A stretch of DNA of 5,250 nt from an uncultured Porphyromonas sp. (lineage in GTDB: Bacteria > Bacteroidota > Bacteroidia > Bacteroidales > Porphyromonadaceae), in the NCBI GenBank assembly GCA_945867245.1, contig CAMBHQ010000079.1, forward strand, positions 1 to 5,250. The letters run 5' to 3'. The notes below the pieces were generated by a model, which searched no databases, was not told where the DNA came from, and was given only the letters and a program-made list of their open reading frames with translations. Shown in pieces: positions 1-5,250 of the stretch (its first letter is position 1; every line of letters begins with the position of its first letter). The position numbers and the translations under genes are program-made.

Positions 1-811
1 TGGCGAACGGACCACCATGGATAAAGGCAGGCGTATGCTCAGTCGTCTGTACGAGGTTGGGCTTGATAGCATCACGCAGAAGTACCGTGATAGCACCAGC
101 CACCCCGAGGTCCTTGACCGTGAAAGGCTGTCCGCTATGCGTATAGCCGAGCAGGATATTCTCTATACGACGACGCAGGTCCGCCTCATCACGACTCAAG
201 CAAAGGATAGCCATAATTTCGCTCGCAGGCGTGATGTCGAAGCCACTCTCGCTAGGTAGTCCATTAGCCGAGCCACCGAGGCCCGTAACGACCTGACGTA
301 GGCTGCGGTCATTGACATCTAGGACACGCTTCCATAGCACTTCCTTGAGTCCCCCCTCTTCGGCTCTAGTCTGATAGATGTAGTTGTCGAGGAGAGCCGT
401 AATCATGTTGTGCGCAGAGGTGATGGCATGGAAGTCGCCCGTAAAGTGCAGGTTAATCTTATCCATCGGTAGCACCTGAGCATAGCCGCCACCAGCAGCA
501 CCACCCTTCATACCGAAGCAAGGGCCGAGTGATGGCTCACGCAGTGCCACTACGGCGTTCTTGCCTAGACGCTGCATCCCGAGGGCCAGACCAATAGAGA
601 CCGTAGTCTTACCTAGACCACTCTTGGTAGGCGTGATAGCCGTTACCAGAATGAGCTTGCCCTCGCTACGCCCAGCACCTGTATCTAGTGGGAGCTTGGC
701 GATGTGATGCCCATAGGGCTCTAGCGTCTCTGCAGTGATCCCGAGCTTCTCGGCAACCTGAACGATAGGCACCAGTTTAATACTGCGTGCGATTTCGATA
801 TCCGACATCAT
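1..811 (-). CDS. fhs: Formate--tetrahydrofolate ligase, N-terminal half (C-terminus beyond left edge)
   Basis: This enzyme makes 10-formyltetrahydrofolate from formate, ATP and tetrahydrofolate in the cytoplasm, feeding one-carbon units to purine and other biosynthesis. About 270 residues are visible; the family is usually about 555 long, so roughly half is present with no frameshift. The start is a double ATG (811-809 and 808-806); the second gives MSDIEIA, which fits the usual family start better. Seen in order: the ATP-binding loop [11 protein letters not shown] (about residues 60-70), LREPSLGP (about 90-97), the family signature [11 protein letters not shown] (about 100-110), [15 protein letters not shown], and HGGPFA at the left edge. 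The loop has KSGL where many homologues have PAGE; I recall similar forms in Bacteroides, so it is probably a lineage trait. The gene lies 53 nt after the membrane-protein gene on the same strand. I see no good TAnnTTTG promoter in that gap, so read-through transcription is likely. Identification is very secure. Confidence 0.97.
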   Translation of the reverse strand, partial: MMSDIEIARSIKLVPIVQVAEKLGITAETLEPYGHHIAKLPLDTGAGRSEGKLILVTAITPTKSGLGKTTVSIGLALGMQRLGKNAVVALREPSLGPCFGMKGGAAGGGYAQVLPMDKINLHFTGDFHAITSAHNMITALLDNYIYQTRAEEGGLKEVLWKRVLDVNDRSLRQVVTGLGGSANGLPSESGFDITPASEIMAILCLSRDEADLRRRIENILLGYTHSGQPFTVKDLGVAGAITVLLRDAIKPNLVQTTEHTPAFIHGGPFA

Positions 812-864
812 AATAGTTTGGTGAGATTATAGATTAGTAATGAAGTTAATTACGTGGTAGGTCA

Positions 865-1824
865 TCAATAGATAAGTGTTATGCCCAGTAGTAGAGCGAA
901 AAGCAGTGCTAGCACTATGCGCCTAGGCTTGAGCCCCAACTGGTCTATACCTCTGCCCACAAGTATGCTGCCTGCCATGAGCGGTAGTAGCACCAGCATA
1001 GCCTGCCCGTAGAGCGGAATGCAGAGCATACCATAGAGACACGAAGCCACGAGTACACTCCCCTGAGCACGCTGCCTAATACTCTCCTGATAGCGCCCAG
1101 AACTATAGCTCAGAGCGGCCACTAGTAGGAACAGCATCAGCGGTACTAGAGGCCAACTATAGCCCCAGTCTAGGCTGAGCCACTGCGGGCTAAGTAGTGG
1201 CGTTATGTAATCCTGTACGGCTACGAGCGCCCCCTCGATAGAGGAGCTGTAGAGCAAGTATAAGGCATAGACCATCGCGGGCGCTACAATACCCAGCACG
1301 AAGGCCAGTATGTTCCTCAGGCTAATGCTTACCATGGCATAGCTCCAGTAGAGCCACAGGGGTAAGAGCAGCAACGTACGACTGTCTATATAGCACATAG
1401 CGGCGAAGAGCAATCCTAGGCGCAGATAGACATGCGGAGTATATTCTCGCTGATAAGTATCATATAGCGCCCACAGAGAGCCGAGCAGGAAGAAGCAGTA
1501 AAACCACAGCTCATAAGAAAAGGTACGCCCTAGCGCAATAATACCTCCTAGACTAAGAGGGATAGCCACGGCTATAGCGTACTTGCTCACCAGCATGTAC
1601 GTCTCCGAGAGATAGTAGCATGCTATATAGTACAGCGTCGTGGCTACTAGGACAATCCAAGCCCCATCGATAAGGGCATGATAGTGTGGCGCCCTAAGCC
1701 CGAAGTACTCATATATAGGAGCGAAAAGCCCCTGGGCTGAGAGTATATCCAAGCCCAGGAGCAATAACCAAGAGCACAGCCCCAAGCCATAGGTTAGGAC
1801 AGGGTTGTTACTCGTTCGCCTCAT
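865..1824 (-). CDS. Polytopic inner-membrane protein of unknown function (DUF6427-like, tentative)
   Basis: This 319-residue protein is almost wholly hydrophobic, with about ten likely membrane segments, roughly at residues 10-32, 53-72, 78-98, 104-121, 133-147, 150-167, 169-192, 224-241, 256-272, 275-291 and 301-318 (some may be half-segments). There is no signal peptide, soluble domain or catalytic motif that I recognise. A polar patch CYIDSRT (residues 144-150) lies between hydrophobic stretches, followed by a positively marked turn before NILAFVLGIVAPAMVYAL. That layout (helix, 'SR' patch, helix, Arg turn, 'GxxxP' helix) resembles the Bacteroidota family DUF6427, but this is from memory of the pattern and not certain. 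The start ATG (1824-1822) gives MRRTSNNP, placing positive charge on the likely cytoplasmic side. It sits 24 nt after the 96-residue gene, so co-transcription is likely. It ends in TGA at 867-865. No function can be assigned. Confidence 0.85.
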   Translation of the reverse strand: MRRTSNNPVLTYGLGLCSWLLLLGLDILSAQGLFAPIYEYFGLRAPHYHALIDGAWIVLVATTLYYIACYYLSETYMLVSKYAIAVAIPLSLGGIIALGRTFSYELWFYCFFLLGSLWALYDTYQREYTPHVYLRLGLLFAAMCYIDSRTLLLLPLWLYWSYAMVSISLRNILAFVLGIVAPAMVYALYLLYSSSIEGALVAVQDYITPLLSPQWLSLDWGYSWPLVPLMLFLLVAALSYSSGRYQESIRQRAQGSVLVASCLYGMLCIPLYGQAMLVLLPLMAGSILVGRGIDQLGLKPRRIVLALLFALLLGITLIY

Positions 1825-1848
1825 TATCTTCGCTCTAAACTAAGCGCT

Positions 1849-2139
1849 CTACGCCTGCTCGATGAACGAAGTCAAACGTTCGTTGAAGGCTTCCTCGCCA
1901 CGAGCGATGTCTTCGCGTAGCTTGCGGTAGTAAGCCTTGACCAGCTTGGGATCGTCCTTGCCGTCAGGGTGCTGTACACGGCGTATCGTATCGTCTGCGA
2001 AGACGAGGATATCGTCCATCAGCTCATCGAGCTTCGCCTGCGCCTCTCCTGTCGAGAGCGCATAGAGCAGAAAGGCCTCATCGTAGAGTTCGCTCACGAG
2101 ATTAACGACCTCGCGTTTTAGTTTACGTTTACTTGCCAT
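1849..2139 (-). CDS. Conserved small helical protein of unknown function
   Basis: This 96-residue soluble protein starts with ATG at 2139-2137 and ends with TAG. The N-terminus is strongly basic (MASKRKLKRE); the rest looks all-helical and acidic, in two long amphipathic helices (about residues 8-28 and 34-56), a polar loop HPDGKDDPK (about 57-65), and a third helix with KAYYRKLREDI (about 68-79). There is no signal peptide, membrane segment or Cys. It resembles a Bacteroidales conserved hypothetical family ending in a KAFYKKLR-type helix, but I know no function for it. Leucine codons are mostly CTC or CTG (9 of 12 by my count), and the gene has no CTAG, unlike the neighbouring long genes; this may mean good expression. 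It is first after the 118-nt gap with a promoter-like site, and 24 nt before the membrane-protein gene. It is real rather than a chance frame, judging by its codon pattern and operon position. Confidence 0.85.
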   Translation of the reverse strand: MASKRKLKREVVNLVSELYDEAFLLYALSTGEAQAKLDELMDDILVFADDTIRRVQHPDGKDDPKLVKAYYRKLREDIARGEEAFNERLTSFIEQA

Positions 2140-2192
2140 AGTGTCGCTTATTAGTTTGTATTAGTATTCCTTGATATTCGTATATCTATCTC

Positions 2193-2224
2193 CAAAGATA
2201 AGCATTTTAGCCCAGTCTATCAAA
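2193..2224 (-). promoter_or_regulatory. Bacteroidota-type sigma-A promoter candidate
   Basis: On the minus strand, TTTG (2224-2221) is followed after exactly 20 nt by TATCTTTG (2200-2193). This matches the known Bacteroidota promoter form of a -33 TTTG and a -7 TAnnTTTG at about 17-23 nt spacing. Transcription would start near 2185-2190, leaving a leader of roughly 50 nt before the ATG of the 96-residue gene at 2139. The gap between that gene and the TPM gene is the longest in the window, which fits a new transcription unit. Both elements match the core consensus; the start site itself is inferred. Confidence 0.6.
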
Positions 2225-2238
2225 TCATCCTTGGGCTA
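2208..2238. repeat. 7-bp perfect inverted repeat overlapping the -33 element
   Basis: TAGCCCA (2208-2214) and TGGGCTA (2232-2238) are exact reverse complements with 17 nt between them. The repeat encloses the TTTG -33 element at 2221-2224 and lies between the TPM gene and the 96-residue gene. It could be an operator for a dimeric regulator (centre spacing about 24 bp) or the stem of a weak hairpin after the TPM gene. There is no T-run after either arm, so a classical intrinsic terminator is unlikely. A chance 7-bp repeat in a short gap cannot be excluded. Confidence 0.35.
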
Positions 2239-2257
2239 GACGCTAGACAGCGGTAGG

Positions 2258-3571
2258 TTACCAGCTACCAGTAGAGCCACCACCACCAGAGCTACCACCG
2301 CCCCAGCTACCGCCACCCCAGCCACCGCTAGAGTAACCGCCACGCCCCCCGAGCATAGAGCCGATAATCATACCGGCACCGGCCGAGGTTAGACGCTCCT
2401 CGTCATTGCCCGTCTTATCTAGCTCGTCATCTGTAAACTCGTGCTGACAATAAAGGCATTTATATGTATTGCGCTTGTATAGGAGTCGGTCCTGAGGCGA
2501 ACGAAACTGCCTAGAGCGTATTAGATAGCTCGTCTGCCCACTGCAGCTAGGGCAATAGCGATAGCTTGTCAGCAAGCCTCCTCGTGGCGAGCGTATCTGC
2601 TCGCTATGCTGACAAGTCGTACAGGCATAGCTAATATATTCAGCGGCGCCTATCTGCTCCTCGAGCTGCTGTAGAGGACTTAGCGCACTGGGGGCCTGTT
2701 GCATAAGACCATAGGCTGCACAATGCGGACAATAGCCCGCCATATGCTCGATATGCCCGAGCAAGTAGCGACGCAAAGCCCAGAAAATCAAGCCCAGAGG
2801 CAAGCAGAGTATGAGCAGGAAGCGTAAGTTCTTATGATACGAGCCACTAAGGCGTGCATAGCGTCGACGCGCCTCGGTAGAGTCGGCAATGCGCATCCTA
2901 GACTCCGTCTTCAGATTAAAGAAGACGAAGCAAAAAGCCAAGGCCGAAAAGCCTAGGTAGGCATAGCCGACAACGCTCCAATCGATACCCTGCTCGGTAA
3001 AGGCGGCGGCTTTGCCTGGTGCGTAGGCTTGTCTCTCGAGCGACTGCTCGACACGCTGCATCCCATACAGAATAGCCTCGCCATAGCGAGACTCGGCCAC
3101 CAGCGGGCACATATCCCTACGCCATATACTACTCGTCTCGGCATCTGTCAGATAGCCCTCTAGGCCATAGCCTACCTCGAAGCGACTGCGCCGGTCCTCT
3201 ATTGCTAGGACAAAAAGCAAGCCATCATTGGCCTGCCTATCCCCCAAGCCCCAAAGGCGAAAGAGTTCAGTAGCGTAGCCCTCTATATCTCGCCCAGTAC
3301 TCGGCACCACGACCACGGCACACTGTAGACGATAGCGCTGGCGTAGCCGTGCGAGCTGTGCATTGATAAGTGCCTCCTCCCCAGAGGGGATATAGTCCGC
3401 GGGGTCGCTAACGAAGCGTGTACTATCCTGTAGCTGCACATTAGGGATAGCCTCGGGGGCATAGATATTCGCCCCCGAGCTCTGAGCCCATAGAGACAGC
3501 TGTAGAGGTAGTAGCAATAGCACTAGGGCTACTAGATACCTGCGGTACCGTGCGAATCGAATTATTCCCAA
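2258..3571 (-). CDS. TPM-domain protein (YgcG/Psb32-like) with two zinc ribbons and Gly-rich tail
   Basis: A 437-residue envelope protein. Residues 1-30 form a signal peptide or N-terminal anchor (basic FARYRRY, then a Leu-rich core ending SLWAQ). Residues about 52-180 are a TPM domain, with VSDPADYIPSGEE, QCAVVVVPS, NDGLLFVLAIEDRRSRFEVGYG and LTDAE as recognisable stretches. Two membrane segments follow at about 200-219 and 250-266. Then come four Cys pairs: C281/C284, C317/C320, C340/C343 and C372/C375, which read as two zinc ribbons. The tail (about 409-437) is Gly/Ser/Trp-rich and ends GSTGSW, typical of this family. The start is TTG at 3571: an in-frame TAG lies five codons upstream and no ATG or GTG precedes the signal-peptide core. 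It is 43 nt after lemA, and LemA and TPM proteins are commonly paired. The biochemical role is not settled; phosphatase and assembly roles have been proposed for TPM proteins. The two ribbons would lie on the same side as the tail. Confidence 0.9.
   Translation of the reverse strand: MGIIRFARYRRYLVALVLLLLPLQLSLWAQSSGANIYAPEAIPNVQLQDSTRFVSDPADYIPSGEEALINAQLARLRQRYRLQCAVVVVPSTGRDIEGYATELFRLWGLGDRQANDGLLFVLAIEDRRSRFEVGYGLEGYLTDAETSSIWRRDMCPLVAESRYGEAILYGMQRVEQSLERQAYAPGKAAAFTEQGIDWSVVGYAYLGFSALAFCFVFFNLKTESRMRIADSTEARRRYARLSGSYHKNLRFLLILCLPLGLIFWALRRYLLGHIEHMAGYCPHCAAYGLMQQAPSALSPLQQLEEQIGAAEYISYACTTCQHSEQIRSPRGGLLTSYRYCPSCSGQTSYLIRSRQFRSPQDRLLYKRNTYKCLYCQHEFTDDELDKTGNDEERLTSAGAGMIIGSMLGGRGGYSSGGWGGGSWGGGSSGGGGSTGSW
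2261..2347 (-). repeat. Imperfect repeat encoding the Gly/Ser/Trp tail of the TPM protein
   Basis: The last 29 codons of the TPM gene encode GGR, GGYSSGGWGG, GSWGGG, SSGGGG and STGSW, a low-complexity tract in which short GGW/GSW/GGG units recur. On the plus strand this appears as recurring CCACC and AGCTACC words. Such tails are usual at the C-terminus of YgcG-like TPM proteins. The repeated DNA could let the tail change length by slippage, though the units are imperfect. Confidence 0.7.
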
Positions 3572-3614
3572 AACGAAGATTATCTACTACGCTATCGACA
3601 AAGTACAGCCCCGA

Positions 3615-4226
3615 CTACTTGCCGAAGTCCACCTGAGGGGCTACATCGCTACCCTCCTTGGCCTGGAAGTAAGGACGAGCCGAGAAGCCAAACATACCCG
3701 CAAGCATATTCATCGGGAAGCTACGCACCTCAGTATTGTACTGCTTGGCCGTATTATTGAAGTCCATACGTGCCGTAGCAATACGATTCTCTGTTCCCTC
3801 TAGCTGCACCTGTAGGTTCTGAAACTGCTCACTGGCTTTCAGTTCGGGATAACGTTCGCTCACTACCATCAGACGGCTCAGCGCAGAGCTCAGCGCATCT
3901 TGGTTTGCTTGGAATTGCTTGAGCGACTGCTCATCTAGTTTACTAGCATCGATTGTAGTACTCGTAGCCTTGGCGCGCGCCTCTGTAACCTTGGTGAAGG
4001 TTTCCTCCTCGTGCTGAGCATAGCCCTTGACAGTGGCCACGAGGTTCGGTATTAGATCCGCACGACGCTGATACTGGTTCTCTACCTGTCCCCAGCTATT
4101 CTGCACACCTTCGTCTAATTGCACGAGCGTATTGTAGCTACTACAGCCCTTAACGAGAAAAACAGCAACGACCACACCGAGACCTATCTTTACATAGCGT
4201 CCGATACCATTACTTGTACTATTCAT
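3615..4226 (-). CDS. lemA: LemA family protein
   Basis: This 203-residue protein is a clear LemA family member at the usual length. A single N-terminal membrane segment (about residues 12-27) follows a short polar stretch, with the rest outside the cytoplasm as a long helical bundle. Conserved stretches seen: SYNTLVQLDEGVQNSWGQVE (about 30-49), NQYQRRADLIPNLVATVKGY (50-69), HEEETFTKVTEARAKAT (72-88), LMVVSERYPELKA (119-131), QLEGTENRIATARMDFN (141-157), YNTEVRSFP and MLAGMFGFSARPYF. A Cys at residue 28 directly follows the membrane segment (LVKGC); this is close to a lipobox, but Lys at -2 is unusual, so lipidation is uncertain. The function of LemA in bacteria is poorly known; it is often next to TPM-domain proteins, as here. 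The ATG at 4226-4224 lies 18 nt after the flavin reductase stop, with no Shine-Dalgarno. The TPM gene follows after 43 nt, so the two are likely co-expressed. Confidence 0.95.
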   Translation of the reverse strand: MNSTSNGIGRYVKIGLGVVVAVFLVKGCSSYNTLVQLDEGVQNSWGQVENQYQRRADLIPNLVATVKGYAQHEEETFTKVTEARAKATSTTIDASKLDEQSLKQFQANQDALSSALSRLMVVSERYPELKASEQFQNLQVQLEGTENRIATARMDFNNTAKQYNTEVRSFPMNMLAGMFGFSARPYFQAKEGSDVAPQVDFGK

Positions 4227-4229
4227 ATC

Positions 4230-4247
4230 TTAATTACTTAGTTATTA
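4230..4247 (-). other. Cluster of five TAA stops covering all three frames
   Basis: Reading on the minus strand from the flavin reductase stop, TAA occurs at 4247, 4244, 4240, 4236 and 4232, covering all three frames within 18 nt and ending just before the lemA ATG. The first is the gene's own stop; the second backs it up in frame. It may simply reflect the A/T-rich, unstructured leader that Bacteroidota favour before start codons, but it also seals the upstream frame before lemA. Confidence 0.6.
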
Positions 4248-4850
4248 TTCCTTACTGCGGTGCGCTCTACGACGCCCCTTATCTTTCTGTTTGCGTACCG
4301 ACCACCCGAAGTGTCCTATGAACTCGCCCAAGGCGAAGTACTCCCCATGGGCATAAGCCAAGAGGCCAGCTCGCTCCATATCGAAGCCCCCTGTATCAGG
4401 GTCGATGAAGCGCTCATTAGCCCGCACATTCACCACATCGGCAATGAACATATCATGGCTACCGAGTGGTACTATCTGTCGCAGTTTGCACTCCAGACTG
4501 ATGGGGCTATCCACCAGTAGTGGCACCTCTGTAGCCTGTCCTATCTCGTAGGCTAGACCGGTCTCGGCGAACTTATCGTAGCGCCGTCCCGAGGTAACCC
4601 CACACCAGTCTGTCTCACGCGCCATCTCGCAGGTCGTTAGATTGAGAGCAAACTCCCCGAGTTCCTTGATAAGGCCGTACGAATGACGCTCGGGGCGAAT
4701 GCTCACGTAGACCATGGGCGGATTGGTGCAGACGGTACCGCACCAACTGGCAGTAAACATATTCATCTCCCCGCCGACACGGCCACAGCTAACGAGTACT
4801 GCAGGCAGAGGATAAACAAGCGTACCAGGCTTCCAGTTTACTCGGCTCAC
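4245..4850 (-). CDS. Flavin reductase-like (flavoredoxin-type) FMN-binding protein
   Basis: A 201-residue cytoplasmic protein of the flavin reductase-like domain family, whose members bind FMN in a split-barrel dimer and pass electrons from NAD(P)H or other carriers. Residues about 12-183 form the domain: YPLPAVLVSCG (13-23), NMFTASWCGTVCTNPPMVYVSIRPERHSY (30-58, the usual FMN-contact region with PP then a Ser/Arg stretch), GEFALNLTT (65-73), DWCGVTSGRRYDKFAETGL (81-99) and the closing GHFGWSVRK (179-187). The last ~17 residues are very basic and extend past the domain. The start is GTG at 4850; it gives VNWKPG, which fits relatives I recall, whereas the first internal ATG (residue 29) would cut into the barrel. 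Its GTGA overlaps the pyrI stop, implying coupled translation. A gene of this type next to pyrBI is familiar in Bacteroidales, but its electron donor and acceptor are unknown. The five Cys residues do not form a recognised cluster motif. Confidence 0.9.
   Translation of the reverse strand: MSRVNWKPGTLVYPLPAVLVSCGRVGGEMNMFTASWCGTVCTNPPMVYVSIRPERHSYGLIKELGEFALNLTTCEMARETDWCGVTSGRRYDKFAETGLAYEIGQATEVPLLVDSPISLECKLRQIVPLGSHDMFIADVVNVRANERFIDPDTGGFDMERAGLLAYAHGEYFALGEFIGHFGWSVRKQKDKGRRRAHRSKE
4847..4850 (-). other. GTGA overlap: pyrI stop and flavin reductase start
   Basis: The minus-strand bases GTGA hold both the GTG start of the flavin reductase gene (4850-4848) and the TGA stop of pyrI (4849-4847). 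A 4-nt overlap of this kind usually means termination-reinitiation, which would fix the flavin reductase output to that of pyrI. It also supports GTG as the true start. Confidence 0.85.
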
Positions 4851-5250
4851 AATAGCTCGCAGTTTTCGCCCAGCACACTACGTCCGCAGTAGTGGCAGCT
4901 GAGGCAGACGGCCTCCGCCTGCTGACTCACGACGAAGCGCGTAGGCATAGGCTCGGCATTAGTAATACACTTGAGGTTGCTACAGCGTACCAGTCCCACG
5001 ACCGTCTCGGGCAGAGGTACTACCTTCTTCTCTACGACCTCATAATCGCGGATAATATTCAGGCGAATACTAGGCGCGATAATAGCGATACGGCTTATCT
5101 CTTGCTCGCTAAAAAAACGGTCCGTGATTTTGATGACACCCTTGCTCCCTACCCGACGGCTCTCTAGGTTGTTACCGATGGTAATCGGGGTCTTAGCTTT
5201 ATCGAGCCCCAGCATAGCGACGATAGCGAAGAGCTTATCACTGGGGATGT
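4847..5250 (-). CDS. pyrI: Aspartate carbamoyltransferase regulatory chain (N-terminus beyond right edge)
   Basis: PyrI is the regulatory subunit that binds the PyrB catalytic trimers of aspartate carbamoyltransferase, the first committed step of pyrimidine synthesis, and carries nucleotide effector sites. 133 residues are visible, starting at IPSDKLF, which aligns to E. coli residue 21; about 20 residues lie beyond the window. An internal ATG at 5215 is not the true start, because the reading frame and homology continue to the edge. Counting from that Met, position n matches E. coli n+31. On this basis the zinc ligands Cys109, 114, 138 and 141 are C78, C83, C107 and C110 (CSNLKC and CHYC), and the effector-site residues Lys60, Asn84 and Lys94 are kept as K29, N53 and K63. 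An extra Cys (104) lies next to the second pair. Allosteric control by CTP/UTP is therefore plausible. pyrB is expected just beyond the right edge. Identification is very secure. Confidence 0.97.
   Translation of the reverse strand, partial: IPSDKLFAIVAMLGLDKAKTPITIGNNLESRRVGSKGVIKITDRFFSEQEISRIAIIAPSIRLNIIRDYEVVEKKVVPLPETVVGLVRCSNLKCITNAEPMPTRFVVSQQAEAVCLSCHYCGRSVLGENCELL

Noticed and set aside
17..259. Plus-strand open frame of 80 codons opposite fhs
   Set aside because: The minus strand clearly encodes conserved Fhs sequence here; the plus frame is incidental.
812..864. Possible promoter for fhs in the 53-nt gap
   Set aside because: TATAAT-like bases occur, but there is no TAnnTTTG with a suitably spaced TTTG; a 5-bp inverted repeat (GTAAT/ATTAC) here is too short to call.
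2239..2257. Terminator hairpin after the TPM gene (CGCT/AGCG stem)
   Set aside because: The stem is only 4 bp with no T-run after it.
2916..3144. Two short minus-strand frames inside the TPM gene
   Set aside because: They overlap the TPM domain coding sequence in other frames, with no features of their own.
3572..3614. Promoter for the TPM gene in the lemA-TPM gap
   Set aside because: TACTTTG is one base short of TAnnTTTG and has no partner box; co-transcription with lemA is simpler.
4260..4520. Plus-strand open frame of 86 codons opposite the flavin reductase
   Set aside because: Shadow of the minus-strand gene; no promoter, no homology pattern.
5111..5117. Run of seven A (seven T on the coding strand) in pyrI as a possible frameshift site
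   Set aside because: It encodes Phe-Phe in a normal PyrI frame (DRFFSEQ), and no alternative product or downstream stem is evident.
4892..5167. Plus-strand open frame of 91 codons opposite pyrI
   Set aside because: It lies wholly antisense to a securely identified gene, has no recognisable domain, and its composition follows from the pyrI codons.

Overview
The window looks like a piece of a Bacteroidota chromosome, most probably Porphyromonas or a close relative. The LemA, TPM, flavin reductase, PyrI and formate--tetrahydrofolate ligase proteins all read as Bacteroidales-type versions. Start codons lack clear Shine-Dalgarno sequences, and the one good promoter-like site fits the Bacteroidota pattern TTTG...TAnnTTTG rather than the E. 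coli one. Base composition is near half G+C, higher than in Bacteroides, which would suit the P. asaccharolytica/P. uenonis group; the genus is an inference.

All seven genes are on the minus strand, so transcription runs from high to low coordinates. In that order they are: pyrI (aspartate carbamoyltransferase regulatory chain, its first ~20 residues beyond the right edge); a flavin reductase-like FMN protein overlapping pyrI by 4 nt with a GTG start; lemA; a secreted or membrane TPM-domain protein with two predicted zinc ribbons and a Gly/Ser/Trp tail; a 118-nt gap with a promoter-like site and an inverted repeat; a 96-residue helical protein of unknown function; a polytopic membrane protein (DUF6427-like, tentative); and the first ~270 residues of fhs (formate--tetrahydrofolate ligase), which runs off the left edge.

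The layout suggests two transcription units. The first is pyrI-flavin reductase-lemA-TPM, tightly spaced with gaps of -4, 18 and 43 nt. The second starts at the site near 2193-2224 and covers the 96-residue gene, the membrane protein and perhaps fhs (gaps of 24 and 53 nt). The themes are nucleotide and one-carbon metabolism at the ends, with a LemA/TPM envelope pair in the middle. No mobile element, RNA gene, CRISPR array or convincing terminator was seen, and no stretch over 300 bases lacks a gene. Plus-strand open frames are best read as shadows of the minus-strand genes. The window is largely ordinary core genome; the points most worth a second look are the zinc-ribbon TPM protein with its TTG start, the promoter with its overlapping inverted repeat, and the unexplained 96-residue/membrane-protein pair upstream of fhs.
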